DNA of 38,399 nt, from the NCBI GenBank assembly GCA_003021905.1, contig PXPI01000093.1, positions 1-38,399 on the forward strand, written 5' to 3'. This document shows positions 9,699 to 19,913 of the stretch, one piece after another (positions within the stretch are counted from its first letter, which is position 1; every line of letters begins with the position of its first letter). The stretch is from Cyanobacteria bacterium SW_9_44_58. GTDB taxonomy: Bacteria > Cyanobacteriota > Cyanobacteriia > Cyanobacteriales > Rubidibacteraceae. The translations under genes and the position numbers were made by a program. Below the pieces are notes generated by a model. It was not told where the DNA came from. It did no database searches and worked only from the letters and a program-made list of their open reading frames with translations.

Positions 9699-10077
9699 TT
9701 GTTGAATGATCAGGAGACGTTTCCGGGAACGCCGATTTGTCGCAATGGCACTCTCGTTAGAGACAACGCCTTCTGAAAATAGAAGACCTTTCCCTCAAGT
9801 TGAGCCAGGCTAATCGACAAATATTAATTAATAGTTTATAAAAATTTACAAACAATGTTGCAAGTTTGACTAAAATCTTTTGTTGTTTTCCAGATAGAAC
9901 ATAGAACAGAGAAATAATTTTCCTTAAACACATTACAGTTAGGTAAATCTATCCAATTGGATCAGTTTCAATTTTAGGAGAATCGGTAAACCGGTTAAGA
10001 TCGAAACAATCGCCCTGCATGAGTGTCACTCTTTCAGGTGAGACAATAGCTAATCATTATTTTCAATCAAAATCAAC

Positions 10078-11271
10078 ATGAATTTATTTATCCCAGAAGA
10101 CAACAACCTCACCATTCGCTCAATTCAGTATCGAGACTTACCGCAGATCAAAGCTTTGATTAGCAAATCCCATGAACTTCACCATAGTGGTTCAGCATTA
10201 GCGTTGAGTCAAGAGCTTGATCAGTTTCGCGCCGGTTATAGCGCCAGGAAACTGTTAAGTCTTTTTCCCAATCCCGCCCAACATAACTTTTGTTGGTATG
10301 TTGCTGAACAACAAGAACAAGTCGTCGGTGCCATTAAAGTGTCTCCCACCAATAATACCCGCAGTACTTGGCAAGTGGAACATATTTTATTTGATGGGAA
10401 CTATCCGGTTTCGGGAAAACGCATTGGTTCTCAGCTTTTAAGATATTGCTTTGAAAGCATTTGGGAAGCTAGAACCTGGATCTTAGAAATTAATATCCAT
10501 CACAAACATATTTTGGCACTGTATCGCCGTAATGGATTTCAGCCCTTAGCACAGTTTACTTATTGGTCCATTGCCCCTGATAAACTGCAAGAATTGGCGC
10601 AGCAAGAGCCGAAATTGCCCAACTTGCTGCCAATTAACAATGCCGATGCCCAACTGCTTTATCAACTGGATACCGTATCGATGCCGCCGTTGCTCCGGCA
10701 AGTCTTTGATCGCCACATCAAAGACTTTAAGCGAAGCTTCCTCGATATGGCCGTGACTCGGTTGCAACAATGGTTGGGGAAACAGCATACCCAACAAGGC
10801 TATGTGTTTGAACCGCAGCGGAAAGCCGCGATCGCGTACTACCATCTGAGCCAAGAGCAAAATCAACAAAATCGAGCGCAATTAACCGTTCATCCTGCCT
10901 ATACCTGGCTTTATCCCGAACTCCTTGCCCAAATGGCCCAATCTCTATCCAGCTCTCAGGAAAATCCGTACCTACTGCTGGCCTCAGCAGATTATCAGCC
11001 GGAACGAGAAGAGTATCTGGAACAAATGGGGGCAGAGCGAGTTGAGCATACCCTAATTTTATCCCGATCTGTATGGCACAAATTGCGAGAGGCGCCTTCG
11101 TCTTCCTTGGAACGGCTCCAATTATCAGGGGTTTTACAGGGATTGCGGCCGCGCCGGACGCCGATTCCCAGTCGTTTGCCCTGGCTCAATTCCTTTTCAA
11201 GCTATCCCCGCCCAGAAAACCGAGATCAAGAACTGATCAATCCGGAAGAGGAACAGGGAGAACAAGAGTGA
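10078..11271 (+). CDS. GNAT family N-acetyltransferase with long C-terminal region
   Basis: N-terminal GNAT-like fold with QVEHILFDGNYPVSGKRIGSQLLRYCFESIWEARTWILEINIHHKHILALYRRNGFQPLAQF. Confidence 0.8.
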   Translation: MNLFIPEDNNLTIRSIQYRDLPQIKALISKSHELHHSGSALALSQELDQFRAGYSARKLLSLFPNPAQHNFCWYVAEQQEQVVGAIKVSPTNNTRSTWQVEHILFDGNYPVSGKRIGSQLLRYCFESIWEARTWILEINIHHKHILALYRRNGFQPLAQFTYWSIAPDKLQELAQQEPKLPNLLPINNADAQLLYQLDTVSMPPLLRQVFDRHIKDFKRSFLDMAVTRLQQWLGKQHTQQGYVFEPQRKAAIAYYHLSQEQNQQNRAQLTVHPAYTWLYPELLAQMAQSLSSSQENPYLLLASADYQPEREEYLEQMGAERVEHTLILSRSVWHKLREAPSSSLERLQLSGVLQGLRPRRTPIPSRLPWLNSFSSYPRPENRDQELINPEEEQGEQE

Positions 11272-11717
11272 GAGAAACATTATCGGCATTAGGACTCGAT
11301 ATTGGCAAAAAACGAATTGGGGTTGCCGGTTGCGATGGGATGGGATTAATTGCCACTCCCCTAATGACCATTAAACGAACCGGGTTTAGGCATGATGTGG
11401 AACAACTTAATGATTTGATTGCCCAACGTCGAGCAACGGTTTTAGTAATTGGCTTGCCCTATTCCCTCAATGGAGAAATTGGGCAACAAGGGCAACGGGT
11501 GCAAAAATATGCACAACGGTTAGCAAGAGTAATTCAGTTACCCATTGAATATGTGGATGAGCGCTTAACGTCCGTGGAAGCCGAAACTCAACTCAAAACC
11601 AAGAAAGGCTTTTCTCCCAAGCGAGATAAAGCGCAAATTGATGCTCATGCTGCCGCCATTCTGCTCCAACAATGGCTCAATCAACGACCGAGCAAGGGTG
11701 AGCCGGCAACTAACTGA
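11268..11717 (+). CDS. ruvX: Holliday junction resolvase-like RuvX/YqgF; GTG start overlaps the upstream stop
   Basis: ALGLDIGKKRIGVAGCDGMG, VLVIGLPYSLNGEIGQQ, YVDERLTSVEAE. The GTGA overlap at 11268-11271 is a better start than the listed 11073. Confidence 0.9.
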   Translation: MRETLSALGLDIGKKRIGVAGCDGMGLIATPLMTIKRTGFRHDVEQLNDLIAQRRATVLVIGLPYSLNGEIGQQGQRVQKYAQRLARVIQLPIEYVDERLTSVEAETQLKTKKGFSPKRDKAQIDAHAAAILLQQWLNQRPSKGEPATN

Positions 11718-11807
11718 TTAGGCCTATTCCTGATTGATTTTTGAAGTGCTATTATGGAAAATCGCATTGCCATCATTTGAATGAGAGTAAGCTAGGAAAT
11801 AATAACT

Positions 11808-12077
11808 ATGAGTCTGACTCAAGAACGGAAGCAAGAAATTATTAACGAGTATCAACTCCATGAAACGGATACCGGTTCCACAGAAGTTCAAATTGCGATT
11901 ATAACTAAGCGAATCACCCGATTAACGGAACACTTAAAAGCCAATGATAAAGATCATGCATCACGACGGGGACTGCTGAAATTAATCGGTCATCGTCGGA
12001 GTTTGTTATCCTATTTACAGAAAGAAGATGAACAACGCTATCGAGACCTGATTAAACGACTTGGTATTCGTGGCTAA
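11808..12077 (+). CDS. rpsO: 30S ribosomal protein S15
   Basis: [72 protein letters not shown]. Confidence 0.98.
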   Translation: MSLTQERKQEIINEYQLHETDTGSTEVQIAIITKRITRLTEHLKANDKDHASRRGLLKLIGHRRSLLSYLQKEDEQRYRDLIKRLGIRG

Positions 12078-12094
12078 TCCTTATTTAAATTGTT

Positions 12095-12571
12095 ATGGCT
12101 TCTCAATCGGAAGAACAACGCGCAAGCTTACCCTTTGAACCGAGCAATAAGCGCAAGAAAAAACATAAAACAACAACGGGAAGTGATGCCCAAGCTGAAC
12201 CTCAGTCCTCCCCGGAAACTCAACGTAAAGCTCAAGCCTCCCTTTCCGCTATTCCAGAAGGCGTGAGTCAACGAATGGTCCGTCGCATGGCTTTCTTTTC
12301 AGGAATTCCTACGAGCCTAGGAATTTTGAGCTTTTTTATTTTTTACTGGATTGTTTCCCAAGAATTGCTTGAGCTTCCTCCCTATACAGTGGTTTTGGTA
12401 AGTATGGGATTATTTGGACTAGGCGTTTTAGGACTCAGTTATGGTCTAATTTCTGCTTCTTGGGATGAACAGCGGCACGGAACGCTGCTCGGTTGGAATG
12501 AATTTACCACGAACCTAAAACGAATTTTTGCGGCTTGGCGCAGTGCTAGACAGCAACCGCGCGAAGAATAA
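12095..12571 (+). CDS. PAM68 family protein (photosystem II assembly)
   Basis: Two-TM protein: IPEGVSQRMVRRMAFFSGIPTSLGILSFFIFYWIV...GLSYGLISASWDE. Located after rpsO, a common cyanobacterial arrangement. Confidence 0.9.
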   Translation: MASQSEEQRASLPFEPSNKRKKKHKTTTGSDAQAEPQSSPETQRKAQASLSAIPEGVSQRMVRRMAFFSGIPTSLGILSFFIFYWIVSQELLELPPYTVVLVSMGLFGLGVLGLSYGLISASWDEQRHGTLLGWNEFTTNLKRIFAAWRSARQQPREE

Positions 12572-12696
12572 TTCAAAATTTTTTGATTGAAAATTGGTTA
12601 ACTGTCCGCTTGCACTGATCATGAATCAACTCAACGTTCGTTCATCGTTAAGTGCAATGGGTAATGTTACAGTTATCGGTAGATACAATTATTTAC

Positions 12697-12811
12697 CCTA
12701 GAATAAGCATTCTAGGAAAAGAAGGGGACAAACCGTCCTATCCCAATGTAGAAGGGTATCTAGTCTAATGAAAAGACGAGATACAAGTTATGACGAGACC
12801 GCAAGGTTTCG
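12697..12811 (+). ncRNA. Candidate structured leader or small RNA upstream of aroF (four hairpins)
   Basis: Hairpins: CCTAGAAT-aagc-ATTCTAGG (12697-12716); GGAC/GTCC (12726-12738); GTATCT-a-GTCT-...-AGAC-g-AGATAC (12756-12784); CGAGACC-GCAA-GGTTTCG (12794-12811). Confidence 0.5.
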
Positions 12812-12929
12812 TGCTAACTTCCATTCATTAACATAAGATAAGGATAGATCAATCAGAAATGGGTATTGGCGTTTGCCAAAACGTCTGTGAAATTGACAAA
12901 GCAAGCAACAGCAAGGAATTTTAATTGCT

Positions 12930-13988
12930 ATGATCATCGTCATGAAAGTCGGCTCGCCGGAAGCCGAAATTAACCGTATTTGCGAAAATTGTCAAGCCAA
13001 AGGGCTGACTCCGGAAAAAATCGTTGGGCATCATAAAGTTGTTGTCGGATTAGTCGGGGATACCGCTTCCATGGATCCCTTACAACTCCAGGAAATGAGT
13101 CCCTGGATTGAAGAAGTGGTGCGTGTTGAGCAACCCTTTAAACGGGCAAGCCGACAATTTCGTCACGGTGAACCCAGTGAAGTCGTTGTGGACACCCCAG
13201 AGGGCAAAGTCACCTTTGGCGAAAATCATCCGGTGGTGTTAGTGGCAGGTCCTTGTTCGGTAGAGAATGAGGAAATGATTGTGGAAACTGCCAAATCCGT
13301 TAAAGCCTCTGGCGCGAAATTTTTACGCGGCGGCGCTTATAAACCCCGCACCTCTCCCTACTCCTTCCAGGGCCATGGCGAAAGTGCCTTAGATTTATTG
13401 GCGGCGGCTAGAGAAGCCAGCGGCTTAGGCGTTATTACGGAAGTGATGGACACTGCCGATGTGGAAAAAGTTGCAGAAGTGGCAGATGTCCTGCAGGTGG
13501 GAGCGCGAAATATGCAAAACTTCCCTCTCCTGAAAAAAGTAGGGGCTCAAGAAAAACCGGTTCTGCTCAAGCGCGGCATGTCAGCCACCATTGAAGAATG
13601 GATTATGGCCGCTGAGTATATTTTGGCTGAGGGCAATCCCAAGGTCATTTTATGCGAACGGGGCATTCGCACATTTGACCGCCGCTATACGCGCAATACC
13701 CTAGACTTGTCAGTAATTCCTGTATTGCGGTCTTTGACCCACTTGCCAATTATGATTGATCCCAGTCACGGCACTGGTAAATCTGAGTATGTTCCGGCAA
13801 TGGCCATGGGCGCGATCGCGACCGGAACTGACTCACTCATGATTGAAGTTCATCCCAACCCTTCCAAAGCCTGGTCAGATGGGGCTCAATCTCTGACACC
13901 GGCCCGGTTTGATGAATTAGTTGGCGAATTGGGCACCATTGCTAAACCATTAGGGCGTTGGCAAAGTTCTCCCGTTGCCGTTGGTTAA
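12930..13988 (+). CDS. aroF: 3-deoxy-7-phosphoheptulonate synthase (DAHP synthase, aroF/aroG-type II-like bacterial form)
   Basis: [87 protein letters not shown]. Confidence 0.96.
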   Translation: MIIVMKVGSPEAEINRICENCQAKGLTPEKIVGHHKVVVGLVGDTASMDPLQLQEMSPWIEEVVRVEQPFKRASRQFRHGEPSEVVVDTPEGKVTFGENHPVVLVAGPCSVENEEMIVETAKSVKASGAKFLRGGAYKPRTSPYSFQGHGESALDLLAAAREASGLGVITEVMDTADVEKVAEVADVLQVGARNMQNFPLLKKVGAQEKPVLLKRGMSATIEEWIMAAEYILAEGNPKVILCERGIRTFDRRYTRNTLDLSVIPVLRSLTHLPIMIDPSHGTGKSEYVPAMAMGAIATGTDSLMIEVHPNPSKAWSDGAQSLTPARFDELVGELGTIAKPLGRWQSSPVAVG

Positions 13989-14015
13989 TTCTGCCCCGAA
14001 TCATTCATTCAGCTA

Positions 14016-14074
14016 CCCCCAATGTGTTGGGGGAACTCCTTAGGTTCGGGAGGTTCCCTACCCCAATGTTGGGG
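14016..14074. terminator. Two tandem G/C-rich hairpins in the convergent aroF/prfC gap
   Basis: CCCCCAAtgtgTTGGGGG (14016-14033) and CCCCAAtgTTGGGG (14061-14074). Confidence 0.5.
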
Positions 14075-14084
14075 GAATTTTCGA

Positions 14085-15713
14085 TCAAGTATCAGGTTGC
14101 AAGCCGCTCCCCACGGGGGCAGTTGCACTTAATTCCAGTTCTGGATGATCCCCTTGAATTTGCTCTAAATTCCATTGATTTTTAAACAGTAAAACGGGGC
14201 GCTCCCAAAGATCTCTCACCACTGCTGTATTAAACAAGCGTCCTGCTTGGTTAAGGGCTTCCCAACCGCCTTTCACCCAACGGGCAACTTTATAGGGCAA
14301 CATTTCCAATTTCGTCTCCACCCCATACTCATTTTCCATGCGATACTGCACCACTTCCAATTGCAGTTGTCCCACCGCCGCTAAAATGGGATCGCGCTTG
14401 CTTTCATCGCTAGAGTACATGATTTGAATCGCGCCTTCTTCCCGCAATTCCGTAACCCCTTTGTGAAACTGTTTAAATTTCGAAGGGTTGGGATTTTTCA
14501 AGTAGGCAAACAATTCCGGCGAGAAGCAGGGAATTCCCTCATAAACCACCTTTTTGCCCGTGTACACCGTATCGCCAATGGCAAATACCCCAGGATTGTT
14601 TAAACCGATAACATCCCCAGGATAAGCATTTTCAATGGAGTCTCGATCTTTAGCAAATAGCTTTTGGGGACGAGAAAGCCGGACGCTCTTTCCGGTGCGG
14701 GCATGGTTGACACTCATATCTTTTTCAAATTTGCCCGTACAAACGCGAACAAACGCCACGCGATCGCGATGTTTGGGATCCATATTGGCTTGGAGCTTAA
14801 ATACAAAGCCGCTAAACTCAGGATAAGTGGGATCCATTTCTCCCCGAGAAGAATTGTGCGCTTCTGGGGGTTGCGCGTACTCTAGAAACGCATCCAAAAA
14901 CAATTGCACCCCAAAATTGGTCATGGCGCTGCCAAAAAACATGGGAGAGAGTTCCCCATTGTGAATTTTTTGCCGGTCAAATTCGGGGGCAACTTCTTCA
15001 ATAATTTCGATGTCGTCTTTGAGTTGGAAATAAAGTTCTTGATCGAGTATTTCTTCGATTTTGGGATCTCCTAAGGAAATCACAGTTGTTCCCGCTTGTT
15101 TGCTGCCGTGGGCCGTTCGTTCAAACAGGTGGATTTGCTGAGTTCGCCGATCATAAACCCCTTGAAAGCGATCCCCCATCCCAATGGGCCAGTTGACAGG
15201 GTAGGTGGGCAACCCGAATTCTTGCTCAATTTCATCCATGAGTTCCATGGGTTCTCGCGCCGGGCGATCCATCTTATTGGCAAAGGTAAAAATGGGCAGC
15301 GACCGCATCCGACACACTTCAAACAGTTTCCGGGTTTGCGGTTCCAGCCCTTTGGCCGCATCAATCAGCATCACCGCATTATCAGCAGCAGCGAGGGTGC
15401 GATACGTATCTTCGCTAAAATCTTGGTGCCCTGGCGTATCTAAGAGATTAATTTTAAAATCCTGATAGTTGAATTGGAGAACCGTGGAGGTAATGGAAAT
15501 TCCCCGCTGTTTTTCCAATTCCATCCAATCGGAAGTGGCTTTGCGTTGCGCTCGTTTAGACTTGACCGCACCTGCTTGGTTAATTGCCCCGCCATAGAGG
15601 AGGAGTTTTTCGGTGAGCGTCGTTTTCCCGGCGTCAGGGTGAGAAATAATAGCAAAATTGCGCCGGGATTCCACAGCTTGTTTTAATTCTTCTTCTAAGG
15701 AAAGTGTTGACAT
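14085..15713 (-). CDS. prfC: Peptide chain release factor 3
   Basis: Translational GTPase: [74 protein letters not shown]. Confidence 0.96.
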   Translation of the reverse strand: MSTLSLEEELKQAVESRRNFAIISHPDAGKTTLTEKLLLYGGAINQAGAVKSKRAQRKATSDWMELEKQRGISITSTVLQFNYQDFKINLLDTPGHQDFSEDTYRTLAAADNAVMLIDAAKGLEPQTRKLFEVCRMRSLPIFTFANKMDRPAREPMELMDEIEQEFGLPTYPVNWPIGMGDRFQGVYDRRTQQIHLFERTAHGSKQAGTTVISLGDPKIEEILDQELYFQLKDDIEIIEEVAPEFDRQKIHNGELSPMFFGSAMTNFGVQLFLDAFLEYAQPPEAHNSSRGEMDPTYPEFSGFVFKLQANMDPKHRDRVAFVRVCTGKFEKDMSVNHARTGKSVRLSRPQKLFAKDRDSIENAYPGDVIGLNNPGVFAIGDTVYTGKKVVYEGIPCFSPELFAYLKNPNPSKFKQFHKGVTELREEGAIQIMYSSDESKRDPILAAVGQLQLEVVQYRMENEYGVETKLEMLPYKVARWVKGGWEALNQAGRLFNTAVVRDLWERPVLLFKNQWNLEQIQGDHPELELSATAPVGSGLQPDT

Positions 15714-15902
15714 TCGGTATTGTTTATTGTTGCTTGCGACGATTAAGTTTGGTTAATTCTAACAAAAGGGGCGATACTCCTAAGATTCACAGGAGTCAGC
15801 CTGGTGGGATCGATTTGGCATTAGCCCAATTGATCGTAATCTAGGAAATTTTAAAGCCTCATCTGGTAAAAGTGGAACAGTTGCCGGTATCAACCCAGAT
15901 TT

Positions 15903-16802
15903 TCATTTTTCTCTCAAAAACGATTTGGCAATTTTCCCCACTGGGGAGGCATATTCTTCGTGCATGCCCAAAGAACCGGGAATTTGACTGCTGTCAATGT
16001 TGGGCAATTGAGCCAGGGCTTCCATTTCCGCTCTTGAGCTTCGGGGCGACTGTTCTCCAATTACGACTTTAGTGGGAACGGTCAGCGATCGCGCCGCCTC
16101 CAGAAATTCCTTCCGACTCGTCATGGGATCCAAGCCGCCGGTAACAAACGCTGCTGGCGCAAACCGTGCCCCCGGCTGTTGGGCAATTCGGCGTTTTTCT
16201 GCCATAAATTCCGGCGTCAGGAGACTGGCGTTGGTATAAACATGCTGACGGTACATCAATTTCAAAAACGCCGGTGTTGTATTGAGGGCATAAAGGGCTT
16301 GACCTACAATCGGCGATCGCACTAAATTTCGAATACCGGAGGCAACGATGCCTGGCATCCCCATTGCCCGCAGCGGGCCTTTCCAAGTGGGGGCAATCAT
16401 GAGCAATTTAGACACATCAGAAGGGCGATTTTGAGCAACCCGCATAGCATAGGCTGCGCCATGACCGGCTCCAACGAGGCCCACCGGCTCTTGAAACTTG
16501 GCGTGGATAAAGTCTTGTACCAGCTGTTGGTACAGTGAGGGCGTTTGACGGGAATATCGGGCATAATTGAGATTGGGACGATCCGATTCCCCAAACCCAA
16601 GCCAATCCAGCGCCACCACCTGAAATTCAGAGGTGAGAACTTGCGCTAAGCCCAACATCTCTTGCCGTGTCGAAACCGTACTCAAAGCCGGTAAGAGGAG
16701 GACCGGCGGCCCTTCTCCCAAGGTTTCATAAGCGACTGTAAACTCACGGCCTTGATACTGCCATTGATATTGTTCCTTGGAACTGGAAAACGTTTTTATC
16801 AT
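15903..16802 (-). CDS. Alpha/beta-fold hydrolase
   Basis: PPVLLLPALSTVSTRQEMLGLAQ, VVALDWLGFGESDRP, GLVGAGHGAAYAMRVA; C-terminal GMHEEYASPV. Confidence 0.85.
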   Translation of the reverse strand: MIKTFSSSKEQYQWQYQGREFTVAYETLGEGPPVLLLPALSTVSTRQEMLGLAQVLTSEFQVVALDWLGFGESDRPNLNYARYSRQTPSLYQQLVQDFIHAKFQEPVGLVGAGHGAAYAMRVAQNRPSDVSKLLMIAPTWKGPLRAMGMPGIVASGIRNLVRSPIVGQALYALNTTPAFLKLMYRQHVYTNASLLTPEFMAEKRRIAQQPGARFAPAAFVTGGLDPMTSRKEFLEAARSLTVPTKVVIGEQSPRSSRAEMEALAQLPNIDSSQIPGSLGMHEEYASPVGKIAKSFLREK

Positions 16803-16907
16803 AATTTTTTGTTTGAAGACTCACTTCCGTTGTAACAGGTGCTTAACAAAAGCGATTCCAATTGGAAATTGCCATATTTCCTGCGCGATCGCGCCCTTAT
16901 TCACGGA

Positions 16908-17531
16908 TTACGGCAAAACCTGAAACAATTCCCTGACCAAGTTTAAATCTTTATCTCCTGGGGAGCGCTCAACACCGCTAGATAAGTCGATTCCATCGGG
17001 TTTGGCTGTTACTAGCGCTTGTGGAACATTATTGGGGGTCAATCCGCCAGCCAGGAACCAAGGGCGAGGCGGGGCAAAGTCCTGCAAATATTCCCAATTA
17101 AAAGATTTGCCGGTTCCTCCTAGTTGTTTGGGATCATAGGCATCGAGCAAAAAGGTATCTACCCACGGTGCATAACATTCAGTTTGGGTAAGAGAGTCGG
17201 CATTTTTCACGGCAATGGCTTTAATCACTTCTAGCTGAGGAAGTCGCGATCGCAGTTTTTGACAAAACGCTGGGGATTCTTGACCGTGGAGTTGAATCCT
17301 AGTTAAATTGGCTTGTTTGACGATGGCAATTATTTCCGATAGTTCAGTATTAGCAAAAACGCCGATACAAGAAATATCAGTATTTAGGGATTGTGTAATA
17401 CCAGCAATGCGCTCGGGAGCAAGGTAACGCTGGGATTTTTCCACACAGATAAATCCCAGGGCAGTTGCCCCTAACTCCGCGATCGCGTTTGCTTGGTCCA
17501 ATTGAGTAATGCCGCAGATTTTAACTCTCAT
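16908..17531 (-). CDS. trpF: Phosphoribosylanthranilate isomerase
   Basis: VKICGITQLDQANAIAELGATALGFI, IQLHGQES, FLLDAYDPKQLGGTGKSFNW, FLAGGLTPNNV, GIDLSSGVERSPGDKD. Confidence 0.95.
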   Translation of the reverse strand: MRVKICGITQLDQANAIAELGATALGFICVEKSQRYLAPERIAGITQSLNTDISCIGVFANTELSEIIAIVKQANLTRIQLHGQESPAFCQKLRSRLPQLEVIKAIAVKNADSLTQTECYAPWVDTFLLDAYDPKQLGGTGKSFNWEYLQDFAPPRPWFLAGGLTPNNVPQALVTAKPDGIDLSSGVERSPGDKDLNLVRELFQVLP

Positions 17532-17631
17532 TTGTTCAGAAATATAAATTAGTATGAACAGATTGTTACTTTCTAAAGATTAGCAATGGTTTGATTACCA
17601 ATTATTTTTATAGAAGAGCGCCGTCAAACCA

Positions 17632-17948
17632 AGCGTCTTTAGACGTTAGATATAAGGCGAATTGATTGAGGGATTTGATATCCCGAAATCAATCAACTCC
17701 ATAATTTTCTGCTATAATCAAACTATTAACAAGAGGCGCGATAAACCTCTTTAAAAACGTTAGCTTCTTAACGGAAGTACCAGTAAGACCAAGACAATTT
17801 AAGTCTCTAAACTGTAGGGTCGGGCGGACCCGAACAGGATAATCAACGCTTTTGGAGAGAATACCCTCGCTCGGTGGAAGGAATTTGAATTTCTGGAAAC
17901 TTAAAGGTGTCTCGATGAATTAAGAATCCAACTTCTTCCGATTGTTGG
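17632..17948 (+). mobile_element. Relic or non-autonomous IS200/IS605-type element retaining the tnpB 3' end / omegaRNA-like region (5' boundary uncertain)
   Basis: Translated 3' part reads INAFGE (17842+), then after a frame change IPSLGGRNLNFWKLKGVSMN*ES (17861-17929), resembling the TnpB C-terminus of cyanobacterial IS605-group elements. It ends in an imperfect hairpin CCAAC...GTTGG (928-948). An upstream hairpin lies at 17662-17696. Confidence 0.55.
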
Positions 17949-17996
17949 AGCGTCAAAATTCTGTTAGCTGTTGATGTTGGGAGAAACAACTTAAAT

Positions 17997-18269
17997 ATGT
18001 TAAATATCCTTGCTGCTGTTCAAGCTAGCACACCAACGACTGTTTCTTGGAGTCCTTCCGTTGCCCTGGTGATGATTCTTTGCAATGTCTTTACCATTGC
18101 CATTGGCCGCTTTGCCATCAAAAACTATGGCGGCGGCCCGGAATTGCCTTTTCCCAAACCGGCAATTTTAGAAGGATTTGGTGTTCCTGAACTATTAGCA
18201 ACAGCAAGCTTTGGTCATGTTCTTGGTGCAGGAGTCATTTTAGGATTTGCCAATGCTGGCGTTTTATAG
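17997..18269 (+). CDS. psaK: Photosystem I reaction center subunit PsaK
   Basis: ALVMILCNVFTIAIGRFAIKNYGGGPELPFPKPAILEGFGVPELLATASFGHVLGAGVILGFANAGVL. Confidence 0.95.
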   Translation: MLNILAAVQASTPTTVSWSPSVALVMILCNVFTIAIGRFAIKNYGGGPELPFPKPAILEGFGVPELLATASFGHVLGAGVILGFANAGVL

Positions 18270-18277
18270 AAAATCGG

Positions 18278-18966
18278 TCAGCTAGCGGCAGCTAAATGAA
18301 TAATGCCATCTCCTTGGTTTACTAGGGGGTTTCGGGTGTGTCCAATGACAAGACCGTCAAAAGGAGAGCGCACGGTACCGCTTTCATCGCCAAAGGCATT
18401 GGCAATAATGCCTAAATGCTGTTTTTTGGCAACTCTGTCTCCTAACCCGACTTGTAACCCGACTTGTAAACGCAAAATTCCTCCCTGAGAAGCGCGAACC
18501 CATTTCGTTGTTTCCACTTCTACCGGGGGCGTAGGGACTGTGGGAGAAACTGCGGGAAAAGAATACATCTCCAAGGCATTCATCACCCGCAAAATCCCCT
18601 CGGTTCCCACCTGAATCGCTTCCGGATTAAACCGCAATGCCTCTCCCCCTTCATACAATAAAATGGGAATCCCTTTTTTGGCTGCCGCTTGTCGCAAAGA
18701 TCCATCTCGAGTCACCCCATGAATCATCACTGAAGCGCCAAAAGCCTTGGCACAACGATAGGTTTCGGGATCGTAAAGATCAGCGCGAATTTGCGGAAAG
18801 TTCGTTCGATGCTCAGAAGCAGTATGAAGATCAATGCCATGAGTACAGCGGCTTACAATTTCTGTCATAAAAAGATGAGCAATCCGCGATGCTAACGAGC
18901 CTTCTGCGGAACCGGGAAAACAGCGATTTAAGTCGCGATTGTCGGGAAGATAGCGAGATTGTTCAA
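18278..18966 (-). pseudogene. Succinylglutamate desuccinylase/aspartoacylase (M14-like) family protein, N-terminally truncated
   Basis: Homology-like reading IEQSRYLPDNRDLNRCFPGSAEGSLASRIAHLFMTEIVSRCTHGIDLHTASEHRTNFPQIRA... is open only back to an in-frame TGA at about 18967-18969. The N-terminal third with the HGDE-type zinc motif is absent. Confidence 0.75.
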
Positions 18967-19007
18967 TTCAGTCACAGTTAGAAACAGCAATAAGTTACGG
19001 AGATCAT

Positions 19008-19913
19008 TTAATAGGGAATTCGATCAGTGAGTTTATTAGGAACGGCATTTTTCTGTATAAATTCAATGATTTTGCCGGCAACATCGATTCCTGTGGCATT
19101 TTCAATCCCTTCTAGTCCCGGAGAAGAGTTAATTTCCATGACAACTGGACCATGATGGGAACGCAGCATATCAACACCTGCTACCCGCAATCCCATTGCT
19201 TTGACAGAACGAACCGCTGTACTCCGTTCTTCGGGGGTTAGTTTCACTTTATCGGCTTTGCCGCCCCGATGCAGATTGGAACGAAATTCGCCTTCTGCCC
19301 CTTGCCGTTTCATGGCGGCAACCACTTTGCCGCCAATGACAAAACAGCGAATGTCTGCCCCTTGGGCTTCTTTGATAAATTCTTGAACGAGAATATTGGC
19401 TTCTAACCCTCGAAATGCTTCAATGACAGATTTGGCTGCCTGATGGGTTTCTGCTAGGACCACACCAATGCCTTGGGTGCCTTCTAATAATTTAATCACA
19501 ACCGGCGCACCGCCGACGGTTTCAATTAAGCCGTCAATATCTTGGGTGGCATGGGCAAACCCTGTCACCGGAAGGCCAATTCCTTCTCGGGCAAGGATTT
19601 GTAAGCAGCGCAGTTTATCGCGCGATCGCGAAATCGCTTGCGATTCGTTGGCAGTAAACACGCCCATCAACTCAAATTGCCGTACAACAGCAGTACCGTA
19701 AAAGGTTCGAGAAGCACCAATTCTGGGAATAATGGCATCATATTCTTCCAAGGGTTGCCCTTGATACACAACGCTGGGTTGATGAGAGGTAATATTCATG
19801 TAGCAGCGCAGGTAATTAATCACCTGCACTTGATGTTCTCGTTCTATAGCAGCTTCTCTAAGTCTCCGGGTGGAATAAAGAGAGGCATCTTGTGAAAGAA
19901 TAGCGATTTTCAT
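19008..19913 (-). CDS. rimK: RimK family ATP-grasp alpha-L-glutamate ligase
   Basis: [100 protein letters not shown]. Confidence 0.96.
   Translation of the reverse strand: MKIAILSQDASLYSTRRLREAAIEREHQVQVINYLRCYMNITSHQPSVVYQGQPLEEYDAIIPRIGASRTFYGTAVVRQFELMGVFTANESQAISRSRDKLRCLQILAREGIGLPVTGFAHATQDIDGLIETVGGAPVVIKLLEGTQGIGVVLAETHQAAKSVIEAFRGLEANILVQEFIKEAQGADIRCFVIGGKVVAAMKRQGAEGEFRSNLHRGGKADKVKLTPEERSTAVRSVKAMGLRVAGVDMLRSHHGPVVMEINSSPGLEGIENATGIDVAGKIIEFIQKNAVPNKLTDRIPY

Noticed and set aside
11073-11717. Long 214-aa form of RuvX starting at 11073
   Set aside because: The first 65 residues overlap the GNAT gene out of frame and look non-coding. The GTG at 11268 immediately before ALGLDIG is the expected start.
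17755-17790. Glutamine riboswitch-like CGTT...ACGGAAGTA string before psaK
   Set aside because: Only a short similarity (CGGAAGTA, not GGAAGTAGG) without the pseudoknot pairing; better explained as part of the IS605-like relic.
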